The notes below the pieces were generated by a model. The model was not told the DNA's origin, made no database searches, and worked only from the letters and a program-made list of their open reading frames with translations. Position numbers and translations under genes: made by a program. From the NCBI RefSeq assembly GCF_020080835.1, contig NW_025401664.1, positions 186,001-250,000 of the forward strand: a stretch of 64,000 nucleotides of DNA, read 5' to 3'. This document shows, in pieces, positions 54,473-63,303 of the stretch. The DNA is from Cotesia glomerata (taxonomy: Eukaryota; Arthropoda; Insecta; Hymenoptera; Braconidae). Positions within the stretch are counted from its first letter, which is position 1; the number at the start of each line of letters is the position of its first letter.

Positions 54473-55692
54473 ATGGCGGAAATCTTAGATATAAAAAAAT
54501 CGATTATTTTTGATGAGTCTATTGCACACTGTGAAGCTCATTCACACCTGCCATACGCATCATCAACGTTCAACAACAGTGATGAAATCAGGATTGCTGT
54601 TCAGCATCAAGATCTGTGCTTACTCCCAAGCAAGAGCACATTACATTTTTATGGAAGAATGAGGAAAGCTGATGGTGCTGCTGTAAATGCTACTACAAAG
54701 ATGATCAACATGGCTGTCTGTCATATGTTTGAAGAGATTCGTTATGAGCTCAATGATGTAGAAATTGACAGATGTAAAAATGTTGGTATTACTAGTGTTA
54801 TGAAAGGATACGCTTCTCTGAGTCCAGGACAGCAAAATATTCTGGAAAATGCTGGTTGGATTGTTAATGAAGATAGTAACAAGCTGACTAATGCTAATGG
54901 TTACTTTGATGTCTCAGTACCGCTGAGTTTCATTCTCGGATTTGCTGAAAATTATCAACGAGTTATCGTGAATGCTAAGCATGAATTGATACTGATCAGA
55001 TCAAATACTGATCAAAATGCTTATGTTGTTACCGTGAGGATGAAAATATTTCAATTACGATTCAAAAAATTGAGTGGATTGTACCATATATAACAATGTC
55101 TGACAAGCAAAAAATTGATGTGTTGAATTACATAACCTCTGATCCAGCTATCCCAATCAGTTTCCGGACTTGGGAATTGTATGAGTATCCACTGCTACCA
55201 GCTACAACCAATCACATTTGGGCAATCAAAACAACAAATCAACTTGAGAAACCTCGTTTTGTCATCGTTGGATTTCAAACAGCAAGAAAGAATCAGTCAA
55301 ATCAAAATGCAAGCGAGTTTGACCACTGCAACATAAGAGATATTAAGCTTGTCTTGAACTCACAGAGCTATCCATATGGAAGTTTGAATCTCAACATTAC
55401 GAATAATCAGTACGCCTTGATGTATGACATGTACACAAATTTTCAAAGTGCTTACTATGGAAAAGAAGCTGAACCCCTAATGGCTAAGAAAGATTTTCTG
55501 AATAAAGCACCTCTGTATATAATTGATTGTTCCAAGCAGAACGAGTCAATCAAGTCTGGACCTGTGGATATACGTCTAGAGTTTGAATCGTCAGCACAGT
55601 TTCCAAATCAAACTGCTGCTTACTGTTTAATAATTCACGATCGAATAGTAGAATACAATCCAATCAGCAGCACTGTAAGAAAACTTACTTAA
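54473..55692 (+). pseudogene. Major capsid-like protein, one -1 frameshift shared with copy A
   Basis: The first half (ATG 54473, MAEILDIKKSIIFDES, ASSTFNNSDEIRIAVQHQDL, LSPGQQNILENAGW) runs to 55093. The second half (from about 55050 in the -1 frame: ITIQKIEWIVPYITMSDKQK, FRTWELYEYPLL, HCNIRDIKLVLNSQSYPYG, SGPVDIRLEFES) ends at 55692. Joined, the product would be about 405 residues, the right size for a double jelly-roll capsid (inference from size, beta content and position). The switch point lies between VVTVR and ISITIQ near 55040; I see no canonical slippery heptamer there. Confidence 0.65.
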
Positions 55693-55886
55693 TGGTACAG
55701 TTCAACCCCACACCCACCATACATTACATGTATGTATGGAACTTTGCATCCAGACAAGCGAGAAAAGGTCCATGGGAACAAGCAGCAAGAGATCGAGATC
55801 GATTCCAACGAAGAATTCAGCAAATAAATAAAATTATTGTACCTGTACTTATCAATAAACTTAATGTAATTAAAAATGATAAATAA
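55692..55886 (+). CDS. Small ORF after the capsid gene, 64 aa
   Basis: ATG overlaps the capsid stop (TAATG). MVQFNP, IHYMYVWNFASRQARKGPW, then a basic RDRDRFQRRIQQINK tail. The first 24 residues and the overlap are kept in Polinton A (15620-15760). No function recognised. Confidence 0.5.
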   Translation: MVQFNPTPTIHYMYVWNFASRQARKGPWEQAARDRDRFQRRIQQINKIIVPVLINKLNVIKNDK

Positions 55887-56576
55887 CTTAATGTAATTAA
55901 AAATAGTAAATAAAGAAAAACTTTTTTATAATTTTATGTTTTTTAATTATAAACCTTACTATAATGAATACAAAATAAAAAAATTAGTATAAGAAGTTGA
56001 GTACACATTAATCAAGATTCATATTACAACATTTCTCTTAAAATATCAACTTGAGATTTTTTGACAATTTAAAAAGTAAATTTATTGTACGCGGTCCTAT
56101 ATAGCGGAGATGTTGAGTTTTGGCATCAATCAAGTTAAATGGCGGAAAAGCATAAACATAACCTAAAAATCATAAGTTAAATGGCGGGGAAAGATATAAC
56201 CTGTAAAAATGAGATGACGTCATCTAGTACGAAGTTAGAAATAGAACAAAGAAAAATGCGCAGTTACACAACCTTGAACAGGTTCAAACCTGTCCGATGA
56301 CGTCATCTTCTACGCAGCAGCAGAAATAGAACAAAGAGAATTACGCGACCTTGAACAGGCTCAAACCTGTCTGATGACGTCATCTACTACGCAGTTCAAA
56401 ACTTTACTGTGTAGTTTGAATAACCAATCAAATTATTATTAATTAATCAAGAAAAAATAATTAACCAATAAGATTATCGAGTGGTGGGGGTAAAATCCAG
56501 AGATCGGGTTATAAAAAGGTTGAATTGATTGTAAGAGTCATCATTCAGTCACTCTTCGTTGTCAAGAGCAGTAAAA
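55887..56576 (+). promoter_or_regulatory. Promoter region with TGACGTCA repeats
   Basis: Three GATGACGTCATC palindromes (56213-56224, 56296-56307, 56373-56384), inside ~85-bp units that also carry CCTTGAACAGG and CTACGCAG. TGACGTCA is the binding core of CREB/ATF-type bZIP factors (known). Two ATAAGTTAAATGGCGG segments lie upstream. TATAAAAA at 56510-56517 and TCAGTC at 56545-56550 form a core promoter for the gene at 56577. Confidence 0.65.
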
Positions 56577-57074
56577 ATGGAGATCATTCTAGACATTCAA
56601 GGATTCAGAGGAGCTGATAATCGCTTCATTGTTAAGGAGTTGGCCTCAATAACAATTCAACATGATATTGATAATATTGAAGAGTTATCATGCACACTAT
56701 TTCAACCACCATATCACTGGAAGGTACTACCTGCCAACTATCAACGTCTGAATACCTGGCTGATCCGAAATTATCATGGAATCGGTTGGAACGCTGGAAC
56801 AACTTCATATTACAAGCTCAAAGAAGTTCTTAATTATTTAACTTATAATAAAAAAATTATTTATGTTAAAGGTATCGAAAAAAAATTATGGATACAAAAT
56901 TTAATTGATTGTACCAATAAAATTGTAATCGATCTTGAAAATTTCAAATGTCCATCTTTGAAAAGCATGAAAATTTGTAACAATCATTTTTGTAATTATC
57001 ATTATTCTTTATCTGATTTATGTGCTTTAGAAAATGTAAAAAATTTAAAAGATTGGTTTGTAAGCACCCAATAA
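56577..57074 (+). CDS. Polinton-associated conserved protein of unknown function
   Basis: 165 residues from ATG 56577. Conserved landmarks: MEIILDIQGFRGADNRFIVK, FQPPYHWKVLP, WLIRNYHGIGWNAGTTSYYK, IIYVKGIEKKLWIQNLI, VIDLENFKCPSLKSM and a cysteine/histidine-rich end (CNNHFCNYH, CALENVKNLKDWF). All three Polintons here have it, including the distant lineage B. The N-terminal LDIQGF and C-terminal H...CAL pattern faintly recall DEDD exonucleases, which is speculation. It has its own TATA/Inr promoter with bZIP-like sites. Confidence 0.75.
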   Translation: MEIILDIQGFRGADNRFIVKELASITIQHDIDNIEELSCTLFQPPYHWKVLPANYQRLNTWLIRNYHGIGWNAGTTSYYKLKEVLNYLTYNKKIIYVKGIEKKLWIQNLIDCTNKIVIDLENFKCPSLKSMKICNNHFCNYHYSLSDLCALENVKNLKDWFVSTQ

Positions 57075-58148
57075 ATCTAAAATAAATGAATTATAGTTGT
57101 TATTATTATTATATCCTATTACATTCAATTTAAAATAGAATTAATTATTGTTAGTCATTAAGTTCAAATAATTTCATATCACTGTTGTTGGTAGTAGTAC
57201 TACAGATGACGTAAATGTATTTTATTTTGAATATTCAAATAATTTTACTAATAGTAATAGTCATAAACATCTGTAGATGGTTTAAATGCTTTTTGATTTT
57301 TAATTATGAAAATAAAGAGTGAACATTGATTTTTTAAAAATATATCGATAGCAGATTTTTGGATGCGACTATAGATGGCACACCAGTCTCATATTATTGA
57401 ATAATAATTTTGAAATAAAGATAAAGGATAATTATTATTTTCTAATATTTGTTATTAATATTTAATTAATTTTCTAATATTTTGTTATTAATATTTAATT
57501 AATTTTATAATAAAGATCTAATTATATTGGATATATAACTGGAAAAAATTTTTTAATATTTTTGAACTGACTACTTTCACGCGCCAAATGAGCCCTTAAA
57601 GTAGAATTTTCAGTGATTCAATTTTAATCGAAGAAATTAATGAATTTTAACGAAATTTTGGATTCAGGGATGATGAAAAATGATTATTATATTTATCTAA
57701 TAATTTTTACATAACAACATTTATAGACATTTTTTTGTTCAAAAACATCAAAAATGTTAACTTATCGGGTGTGTATAGTGTGTGCCCAATGAAAGAACCA
57801 ATCAGCATCATGCGTTTTTGGACTGATAGTTGCTATTGGAGGATTGTAGGGCCCTCTAGCTCTATAGGAAGAAAGAACTTTCTAGAAAGATGGAGATCTG
57901 TGGGGGTGAGTATAGTTTGTGAAAACAGTACAATAGTAACAGTGTAAATAAATACAATTTTTATTAACAATTATATATTTGGATGTGTTACATTTACCAA
58001 AATCAATAGCGAAGTGGTATTAAATAATCAAAATCACTAACAATAGTCAAGTGGAATTAAAACAGCAAGGTAGCGAATTTTTTATCATAAATTTTAATAC
58101 ATATAAATATTTTAATTGATATATTTATTTTATTTTTTAATTATATAG
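57075..58148. other. Non-coding spacer before the duplicated-domain gene
   Basis: 57080-57440 is shared with Polinton A (14161-14620). The rest is AT-rich. TTTTTTAATTATATAG directly before ATG 58149 looks like a splice acceptor, and GGGGTGAGTATAG near 57903 like a donor, so a 5' UTR intron is possible. A 70-codon frame (57735-57947) has no supporting evidence. Confidence 0.45.
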
Positions 58149-58862
58149 ATGGGTAGTGCTTTAAGCTACGAAATGGTGATACCTGAAGAGTGGTATCTAA
58201 ATTTTTCCAAACAACAAATATTTGATGAAATTAAGAGAGAAATCACTAAGTTACAACAAGACAAGATTAAATTTGATGAAATGAAACTAAAAATCGGGGA
58301 AACTCAAACAAGATTAGAAATACTTGATATAGAAAGGTGCTGGTGTTTCGTTAGGGAAGGTGACGTGAGTTTGAATGCTGAAAACTATTTTTTTAGCGGA
58401 AATTTGATAACTGAGAAGTTCCCAGCATCACAAGGTTTATATACAATAAATCAGCAGCGGAGAACTCTTCAAATTCTTAGTTTTAATTTATCAAATTTCA
58501 ATCTCAATAATGAAGATGAAGGGTTTTTCAATCAAAATAGAATAGAATATTTATCAACTTCAGAACAACAACTACAATATCAAGTCATCGTTCCAAAAGT
58601 ATGGTTACAACAATTATCATTAACTGAAATTATTGCAGCTGTAGATCAACGAATAGCTGTAATTTTAGACAGCGAAGATGGAATAGAAGAAGGAATTTTT
58701 ACTATTGCTGCTCAACCAACAATCTTGGAAATTATTAATGAAAAATTTTGTTGGTGGTTTAGAATGTGGTACCATCAACATCCAACTTTAGAGGACTACA
58801 TTTTTACAGGGGATGTTCTGCAAAAATATTTTCCAGAGCTAACTATTAAAAAAATGGATTAA
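58149..58862 (+). CDS. New protein with a duplicated ~90-residue domain and N-myristoylation motif
   Basis: 237 residues, MGSALS at the N-terminus fits the myristoylation consensus (M-G-x-x-x-S). Two homologous segments: about 7-95 (YEMVIPEEWY ... RLEILDIERCWCFVREGD ... NYFFSGNLITEKFPA) and 142-235 (YQVIVPKVWL ... ILEIINEKFCWWFRMWYHQH ... DYIFTGDVLQKYFPE). Each has a P-x-x-W start, a tryptophan/cysteine core and a F-x-G-x-L-x-x-K-F/Y-FP end. Not recognised. An accessory gene in the position of Polinton cargo; it could be a membrane-associated host-interaction protein (inference). Confidence 0.65.
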   Translation: MGSALSYEMVIPEEWYLNFSKQQIFDEIKREITKLQQDKIKFDEMKLKIGETQTRLEILDIERCWCFVREGDVSLNAENYFFSGNLITEKFPASQGLYTINQQRRTLQILSFNLSNFNLNNEDEGFFNQNRIEYLSTSEQQLQYQVIVPKVWLQQLSLTEIIAAVDQRIAVILDSEDGIEEGIFTIAAQPTILEIINEKFCWWFRMWYHQHPTLEDYIFTGDVLQKYFPELTIKKMD

Positions 58863-59907
58863 TAATTGTTTTCGCTTGAAATAACATAATCATTGTTGTT
58901 ACTCAGAGTTTTATCTCAATTTTATAACTAATATTTATTTTGTAGTAGCATAATTTATAAACAATTATTTCATTAAGTGATTACAATTATGAATGTAATG
59001 TTTTTTTAATTATTATTTTGTTTAGAGCTTACATTTTTCCTGTAGTATAATTATTCGAGAATCATTTAATTAAGTGATTACAATTATGATTGTAATGCGA
59101 ATGTTTTTTTAATTATTATTTTTTAATTATTATTTTTATAAGAGTTCATATTTCTCTATTAGTATTTTAATGTATCAATTAATACAGTAAAAATAATTAT
59201 TACTACCACATATTTTGTTTCAGCCTTAATATTTTAACATTATTATGTTCACTGAGTATAAATATGAAATAATTTTTTAGATAAATGTTAATGATAAATA
59301 TTAAATTACAATTAATGTAAACAATAAAAGATATAAAGAATACATAATCAGTTATTATTAGAAATTTAGGTTTTGAATAATCATATTTTAAATTAACACC
59401 TGTAAAGATTCAGTCTAATAATACAAAACCCGTAACGCGCCAGGCATAGGTATATGGTTGAGGGGTGGGAGACATGATCCAACAACAGCAGCATACTGTT
59501 ACCGTTGGATAACACCTTTCACTACTCTCCTAAAGGTGTCACTGTAAAAGGTAGCGGTGGACTGGGAGGTTTGAACCACTCTCATTCCCCGCGATAAATA
59601 AACTTATAGTATATGTAACTGTTGTAAGGTGTATAGAATTTAAACTAATAGTAGATGTCACTACTGTAAGAGGCGTGGAATTTAAATTTAAACTAATAGT
59701 AGATGTCACTACTGTAAGAGGCGTGGAATTTAAATTTAAACTAATAGTAGATGTCACTACTGTAAGAGGCGTGGAATTTAAATTAAAAATATAATCACTG
59801 ACATATCTACATTAACATTTTGAACTATAAATATTAATCTTAAATTTAAAACGAGGGATTATAAATGAAAACAATGAATTATATATTAAAAGATAATATT
59901 TTATTGA
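58863..59907. other. Non-coding stretch with a 48-bp tandem repeat
   Basis: AT-rich. 59395-59575 is a GC-richer patch (GTAACGCGCCAGGCATAGGT) without a gene. 59600-59787 holds the tandem repeat described separately. Confidence 0.6.
59600..59787. repeat. 48-bp tandem repeat, three perfect and one diverged unit
   Basis: Units start ACTAATAGTAGATGTCACTA at 59644, 59692 and 59740, with an older unit at about 59600. The minus-strand ORF through them (TSTISLNLNSTPLTVV repeats) is a by-product of the 48-bp (16-codon) period. Confidence 0.85.
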
Positions 59908-60246
59908 TTAAATAACTCCACTGGTCATTTTTACATCAAGACTAGAATTAATAAATTCAAATTTATTATATTTTCCACCATGGAAACGTAGAAAGAGATA
60001 GTTTGAATCTATTAATTCATTCAAACTCTTCATGAAGTTATCATCTTTCAGATGTTGAATAGTCCTAGATGGTAGATAAATGTTAAATTCATCGTTTATA
60101 TTGGCAACAATCCTAGTCCCATACTGAGTTGTAATAGCTTTGATACCGTTAATCTTATATTCTCGATTAAACTCCAAATGAATCATTTTTTTAACAGGAA
60201 GAATCCCAGTAAGACAATTAACCTCATTCATCTTGGTAAGATCCAT
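59908..60246 (-). CDS. Small spliced gene, OB-fold-like 112-aa protein
   Basis: ATG 60246 lies in exon 2. The protein reads LTGILPVKKMIHLEFNREYK, ITTQYGTRIVANINDEFNIY, LPSRTIQHLKDD and LFLRFHGGKYNKFEFINSS. The pattern Y-x-I...TxYGxRIVxxxxDEFxIYLPxR recalls small OB-fold-like proteins found in arthropod Polintons and viruses (from memory, function uncertain); single-strand DNA binding would suit a replicating element. A 5' UTR intron (60256-60356) and TATA box at 60492 are visible. Confidence 0.65.
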   Translation of the reverse strand: MDLTKMNEVNCLTGILPVKKMIHLEFNREYKINGIKAITTQYGTRIVANINDEFNIYLPSRTIQHLKDDNFMKSLNELIDSNYLFLRFHGGKYNKFEFINSSLDVKMTSGVI

Positions 60247-60500
60247 GATTGATAGCTGTGAAAATTTTTTAATTAATTAATTAAAGTGATTAATCAATTA
60301 ATTAAATGATTCTTCATTCAATTAATATTTTAATTAGACAGTAAATAAATACTTACAATTAGTAATACTGATAGATAGAAGATGTATATCACCAAGAACT
60401 CGTACTTCACTACCGTCTGTCGACAACTGGTACTTCACTGGAGACTTGTACTTCGTTTTTATGAAGTACGCTCTCGGCGAGCCGCTTATATAGGCAGAAA
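60247..60500 (-). promoter_or_regulatory. Promoter, leader exon and intron of the 112-aa gene
   Basis: On the minus strand: TATATAA (60492-60486), leader, donor ATT-GTAAGTATT (60356-60351), then a 101-bp AT-rich intron and acceptor TTTTCACAG (60256), nine bases before ATG 60246. The frame 60334-60594 crosses this promoter and is not considered a gene. Confidence 0.65.
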
Positions 60501-60539
60501 GTACTGCGCAGTTACCCCCACTCCTCCACCTAAAAACCG

Positions 60540-60740
60540 GTTTGATGACGTCATCTTCTACGCAGTAAGAAAATTCTAGAACAGAATGAGACATCTACTG
60601 CGCAGTTACCGGGACCTTGAACAGGTTCAGACCTGTCTGATGACGTCATCTACTACGCAGTTAGAAATAGAACAAAGAAAACTGCGCAGTTACCGGGACC
60701 TTGAACAGGTTCAGACCTCTCAGATGACGTCATCTACTAC
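60540..60740. promoter_or_regulatory. Second array of TGACGTCA promoter repeats
   Basis: GATGACGTCATC at 60544-60555, 60638-60649 and 60723-60734, in units with TACCGGGACCTTGAACAGGT and CTACTACGCAGTT. Same module as at 56213-56384, placed upstream of the spliced gene. Confidence 0.7.
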
Positions 60741-60836
60741 GCAGTTATAAGTAATGCAAGCCACCACCAGATGGCGTATCTTCTCGCATGTAATCCTTAT
60801 ACATACAGTTTGAATATATTAATCTTTTCAGAATAT

Positions 60837-61016
60837 AAACAATGAAATGCACCTGTGATCTAAGCAACAATAGTTGACGCTGAGATCACAGGTGCATTTT
60901 TTAACAAAATGGCGGATTCACAATCAAAATGGTGGCCACCGATTCAGATAGCAGCCACCAGATGGCTGATTAAAAATGGCGGAAATTAGATTCAAAATGG
61001 CTAATTCACAATCAAA
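60837..61016 (-). repeat. Right terminal inverted repeat, comparable 180 bp
   Basis: Reverse complement of 45253-45432 without a visible difference; includes the hairpin AAATGCACCTGTGATCT...AGATCACAGGTGCATTT (60846-60900). Continues into the gap. Confidence 0.9.
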
Positions 61017-61116
61017 NNNNNNNNNNNNNNNNNNNNNNNNNNNNNNNNNNNNNNNNNNNNNNNNNNNNNNNNNNNNNNNNNNNNNNNNNNNNNNNNNNNN
61101 NNNNNNNNNNNNNNNN
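61017..61116. other. 100-N assembly gap at the right end of Polinton C
   Basis: Falls in the CCATTTTGATTGTGAAT-rich terminal repeat, where assembly would be expected to break. Real length unknown. The right terminus and target duplication are hidden here. Confidence 0.9.
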
Positions 61117-63303
61117 CTGTAATCCTCTACAATTGGAAGATCATAGAGTGAAAAATGGTCATCGACGAGCTTCTGTGACTCAACAAACTGCATATAATTT
61201 AAGTACTAATAACTATCTCTGTACATCGTGCAGAAAGCATTAAGTTTACAAAGTACTGCATCTAGTCCTGTTGCTGAGATTAACACTCATGTTGATGAGC
61301 AATTGGATATTAATCGTACTGGAAGTACTCTTTCATCAATTTCAAACATTTCATCAGGTAAGTTTAGCCAAATTTTATGGCCTGATGTTATTTTTGTGGT
61401 ACAAAAAATTTATCATTTCAAAATAATAATTCAATCTTTTCACTTTTTAGGGTTAGAAGATTTTAGTGAAGAACTGACAGCACAAACCAGTAGTTGATCT
61501 GGATTAAGTTTAGGAACAGTATTGCCAGTGGTCAATGATGCATTTGCTTTACTAAATCAATCACCTATTATAAAAAAACATGTCGATAGTTAAACGTATT
61601 TAGAAAACAAAGTCAAAAAAGTATATGAAAAATTGAATAACTCTTTAGGAGTAACAAAACTTTCTGATGATGAAATCAACTCTCAAAATTTCTTAGAATT
61701 GCTCGATAAATTAAAAAATAAATTCAACGATAGTAATACGCAACGATGTGAAAAAATTTAAATTCTTACTCTTTTACCTGAATCATGGGGATTATCTCGA
61801 GTATGTGAAGTAATGGGTTGTACAATATACATGGCGTCAATTGCAAAATCTCTTCGAGATAAAAAAGGAATTCTTTCAACTCCAAATGCCAAATTAGGTT
61901 AGAATCTTTTCAAAATCATATTCAAATCAATAATGTCTATTAATGTTTTTAGTGATAATAAATTCAATTTATTTACATTTTAGGTCGACATCTATCGAAT
62001 AACATTAAATCTAGGATTTTAAAATTTTATGTTAGTTATGAAATTAGTGTAAATATGCCAGGGATGAAAGATTATCTTTCTATTAGAAATGATGACGGAA
62101 AACGTGAGCATATCCAGAAGCGTCTCATTCTCTCGAACTTAAAAGAGTTATATGAACTTTTCAAGGAACGTCATCCATATTGCCGGGTTGGTTTTTCAAA
62201 ATTTGCATCATTGCGTCCTCAACATTGCGTGCTTGTTGGTTCGAGTGGAACTCACACTATTTAAGTGTGTTCTATAAACCAAAATGTCAAGCTTATAATG
62301 TTAGGTAAGTGATACACTAGAAAAGTCTTTTTCAAAATCATTCATGGTCTCGTTTATTACAGGGTGTAACTTGGCAGCACTTACTGAACAATTAGCAACA
62401 CCATTACTGATGTATAGTGACTGCCTGAAGATAATCATATGTCACAACCCTACCTCTCATTGTTTCTTTTACAACTGTGATAAGTGTCCAGGAATACAAA
62501 CTTTAAAAGACTTACTATTAAATGTACAAGAAGAAAATGGAATTGATGAAATTACTTATAAGTATTGGATTTCAAATCCCCGTACGAGCTTAGAGACATT
62601 TGTGAAAACTTCATCAGATTTTGTAGGCATTTTTTGTGAGAATATCACAAGTCTTCTTCCTCATAATTATATTGCTGTTTATCCAGTTGTAATTTATTAT
62701 AAAAACAATAATGAGCTGGTTCATAAGTGTCTAGTAATTGTATTAGATTGCTTATCTCACGATGCAGTTGCTGTTCATGAGTTTACAAGAATCACCACTA
62801 ATTTTATCAAAGGTCTTTTCAATAATATCTCAAAAATTATTTACTTTTCTGACGGAGCACCCCAACAATTTAAAAATTTCAAAAATTTTGTAAATCTTCA
62901 TTATCATGAACAAGACTTTGGAATTAAAGCTGAATGGCATTACTTTGCAACCGCACATGGGAAAGGACCTTGTGATGGAGCTGAAAAGACTTTCAAAAGG
63001 ATGGCAGCACGATCAAGTCTTCAACTTCCGTATGACCAACAAATTTCAACTCCTGTCGAACTATTTGAATGGGCGGAAAAACCAAATTCTTTACCAAATA
63101 TAAATATTGAATTTTTTTCAAATGAAAAGTATGATCAGGCTAAACTTTTAATAGATCAACGATATTCACGAGCCAAAACAATCACAGGGACGCAGAAATA
63201 TCCTTGTGTCATTCCAGACGGAAAAGATACTTTGCGATTTAAAGAATTTTCATCACCCAGTGAATCTCGTATTTATAAAATATTTAAACGTGTAAGGAAA
63301 TAA
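61117..63303 (+). pseudogene. Spliced transposase-like gene, decayed
   Basis: Exons by sense reading: 61118-61230 (HRRASVTQQTAYNL, LCTSCRK), 61228-61358 (donor GTAAGTTT), 61450-61900 (ILTLLPESWGLSRVCEVMG, with TGA 61496-61498 and two TAAs near 61591 and 61759), 61983-62304 (RHLSNNIKSRILKFYV, KREHIQKRLILSNLKEL, with TAA 62262-62264; donor GTAAGTG) and 62363-63303. The last exon has YFSDGAPQQFKNFKNF, EWHYFATAHGKGPCDGAEKT. The D-G and HGKGPCDG boxes recall RNase-H-fold transposases of an unplaced arthropod family (from memory). At least four stops. Confidence 0.65.

Larger units (their letters stand above)
44935..61016 (+). mobile_element. Polinton C (Maverick/adintovirus-like), nearly complete
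   Basis: About 16 kb between inverted terminal repeats, with the full Polinton set: protein-primed PolB, rve integrase, packaging ATPase, adenain-like protease, penton and capsid, plus PLA2/core and accessory genes. The outermost left boundary is uncertain, since an inverted repeat GTCGGTAAAACAG/CTGTTTTACCGAC at 44940-45003 marks the edge. The right terminus runs into a 100-N gap, so the usual 6-bp target duplication cannot be checked. Confidence 0.9.

Noticed and set aside
55010..55095. Programmed frameshift in the capsid gene
   Set aside because: Direction is -1 as for the protease, but no X XXY YYZ heptamer in phase is visible and copy A has a stop in the -1 frame.
57735..57947. 70-aa ORF before the duplicated-domain gene
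   Set aside because: No recognisable family, not kept in Polinton A, and may be leader sequence with an intron.
59539..59757. 72-aa ORF with TSTISLNLNSTPL repeats
   Set aside because: The 48-bp tandem repeat has a period divisible by three, which keeps any frame open.
60334..60594. 86-aa ORF upstream of the spliced gene
   Set aside because: Crosses the TATA box, leader and donor site of the 112-aa gene; better explained as promoter DNA.
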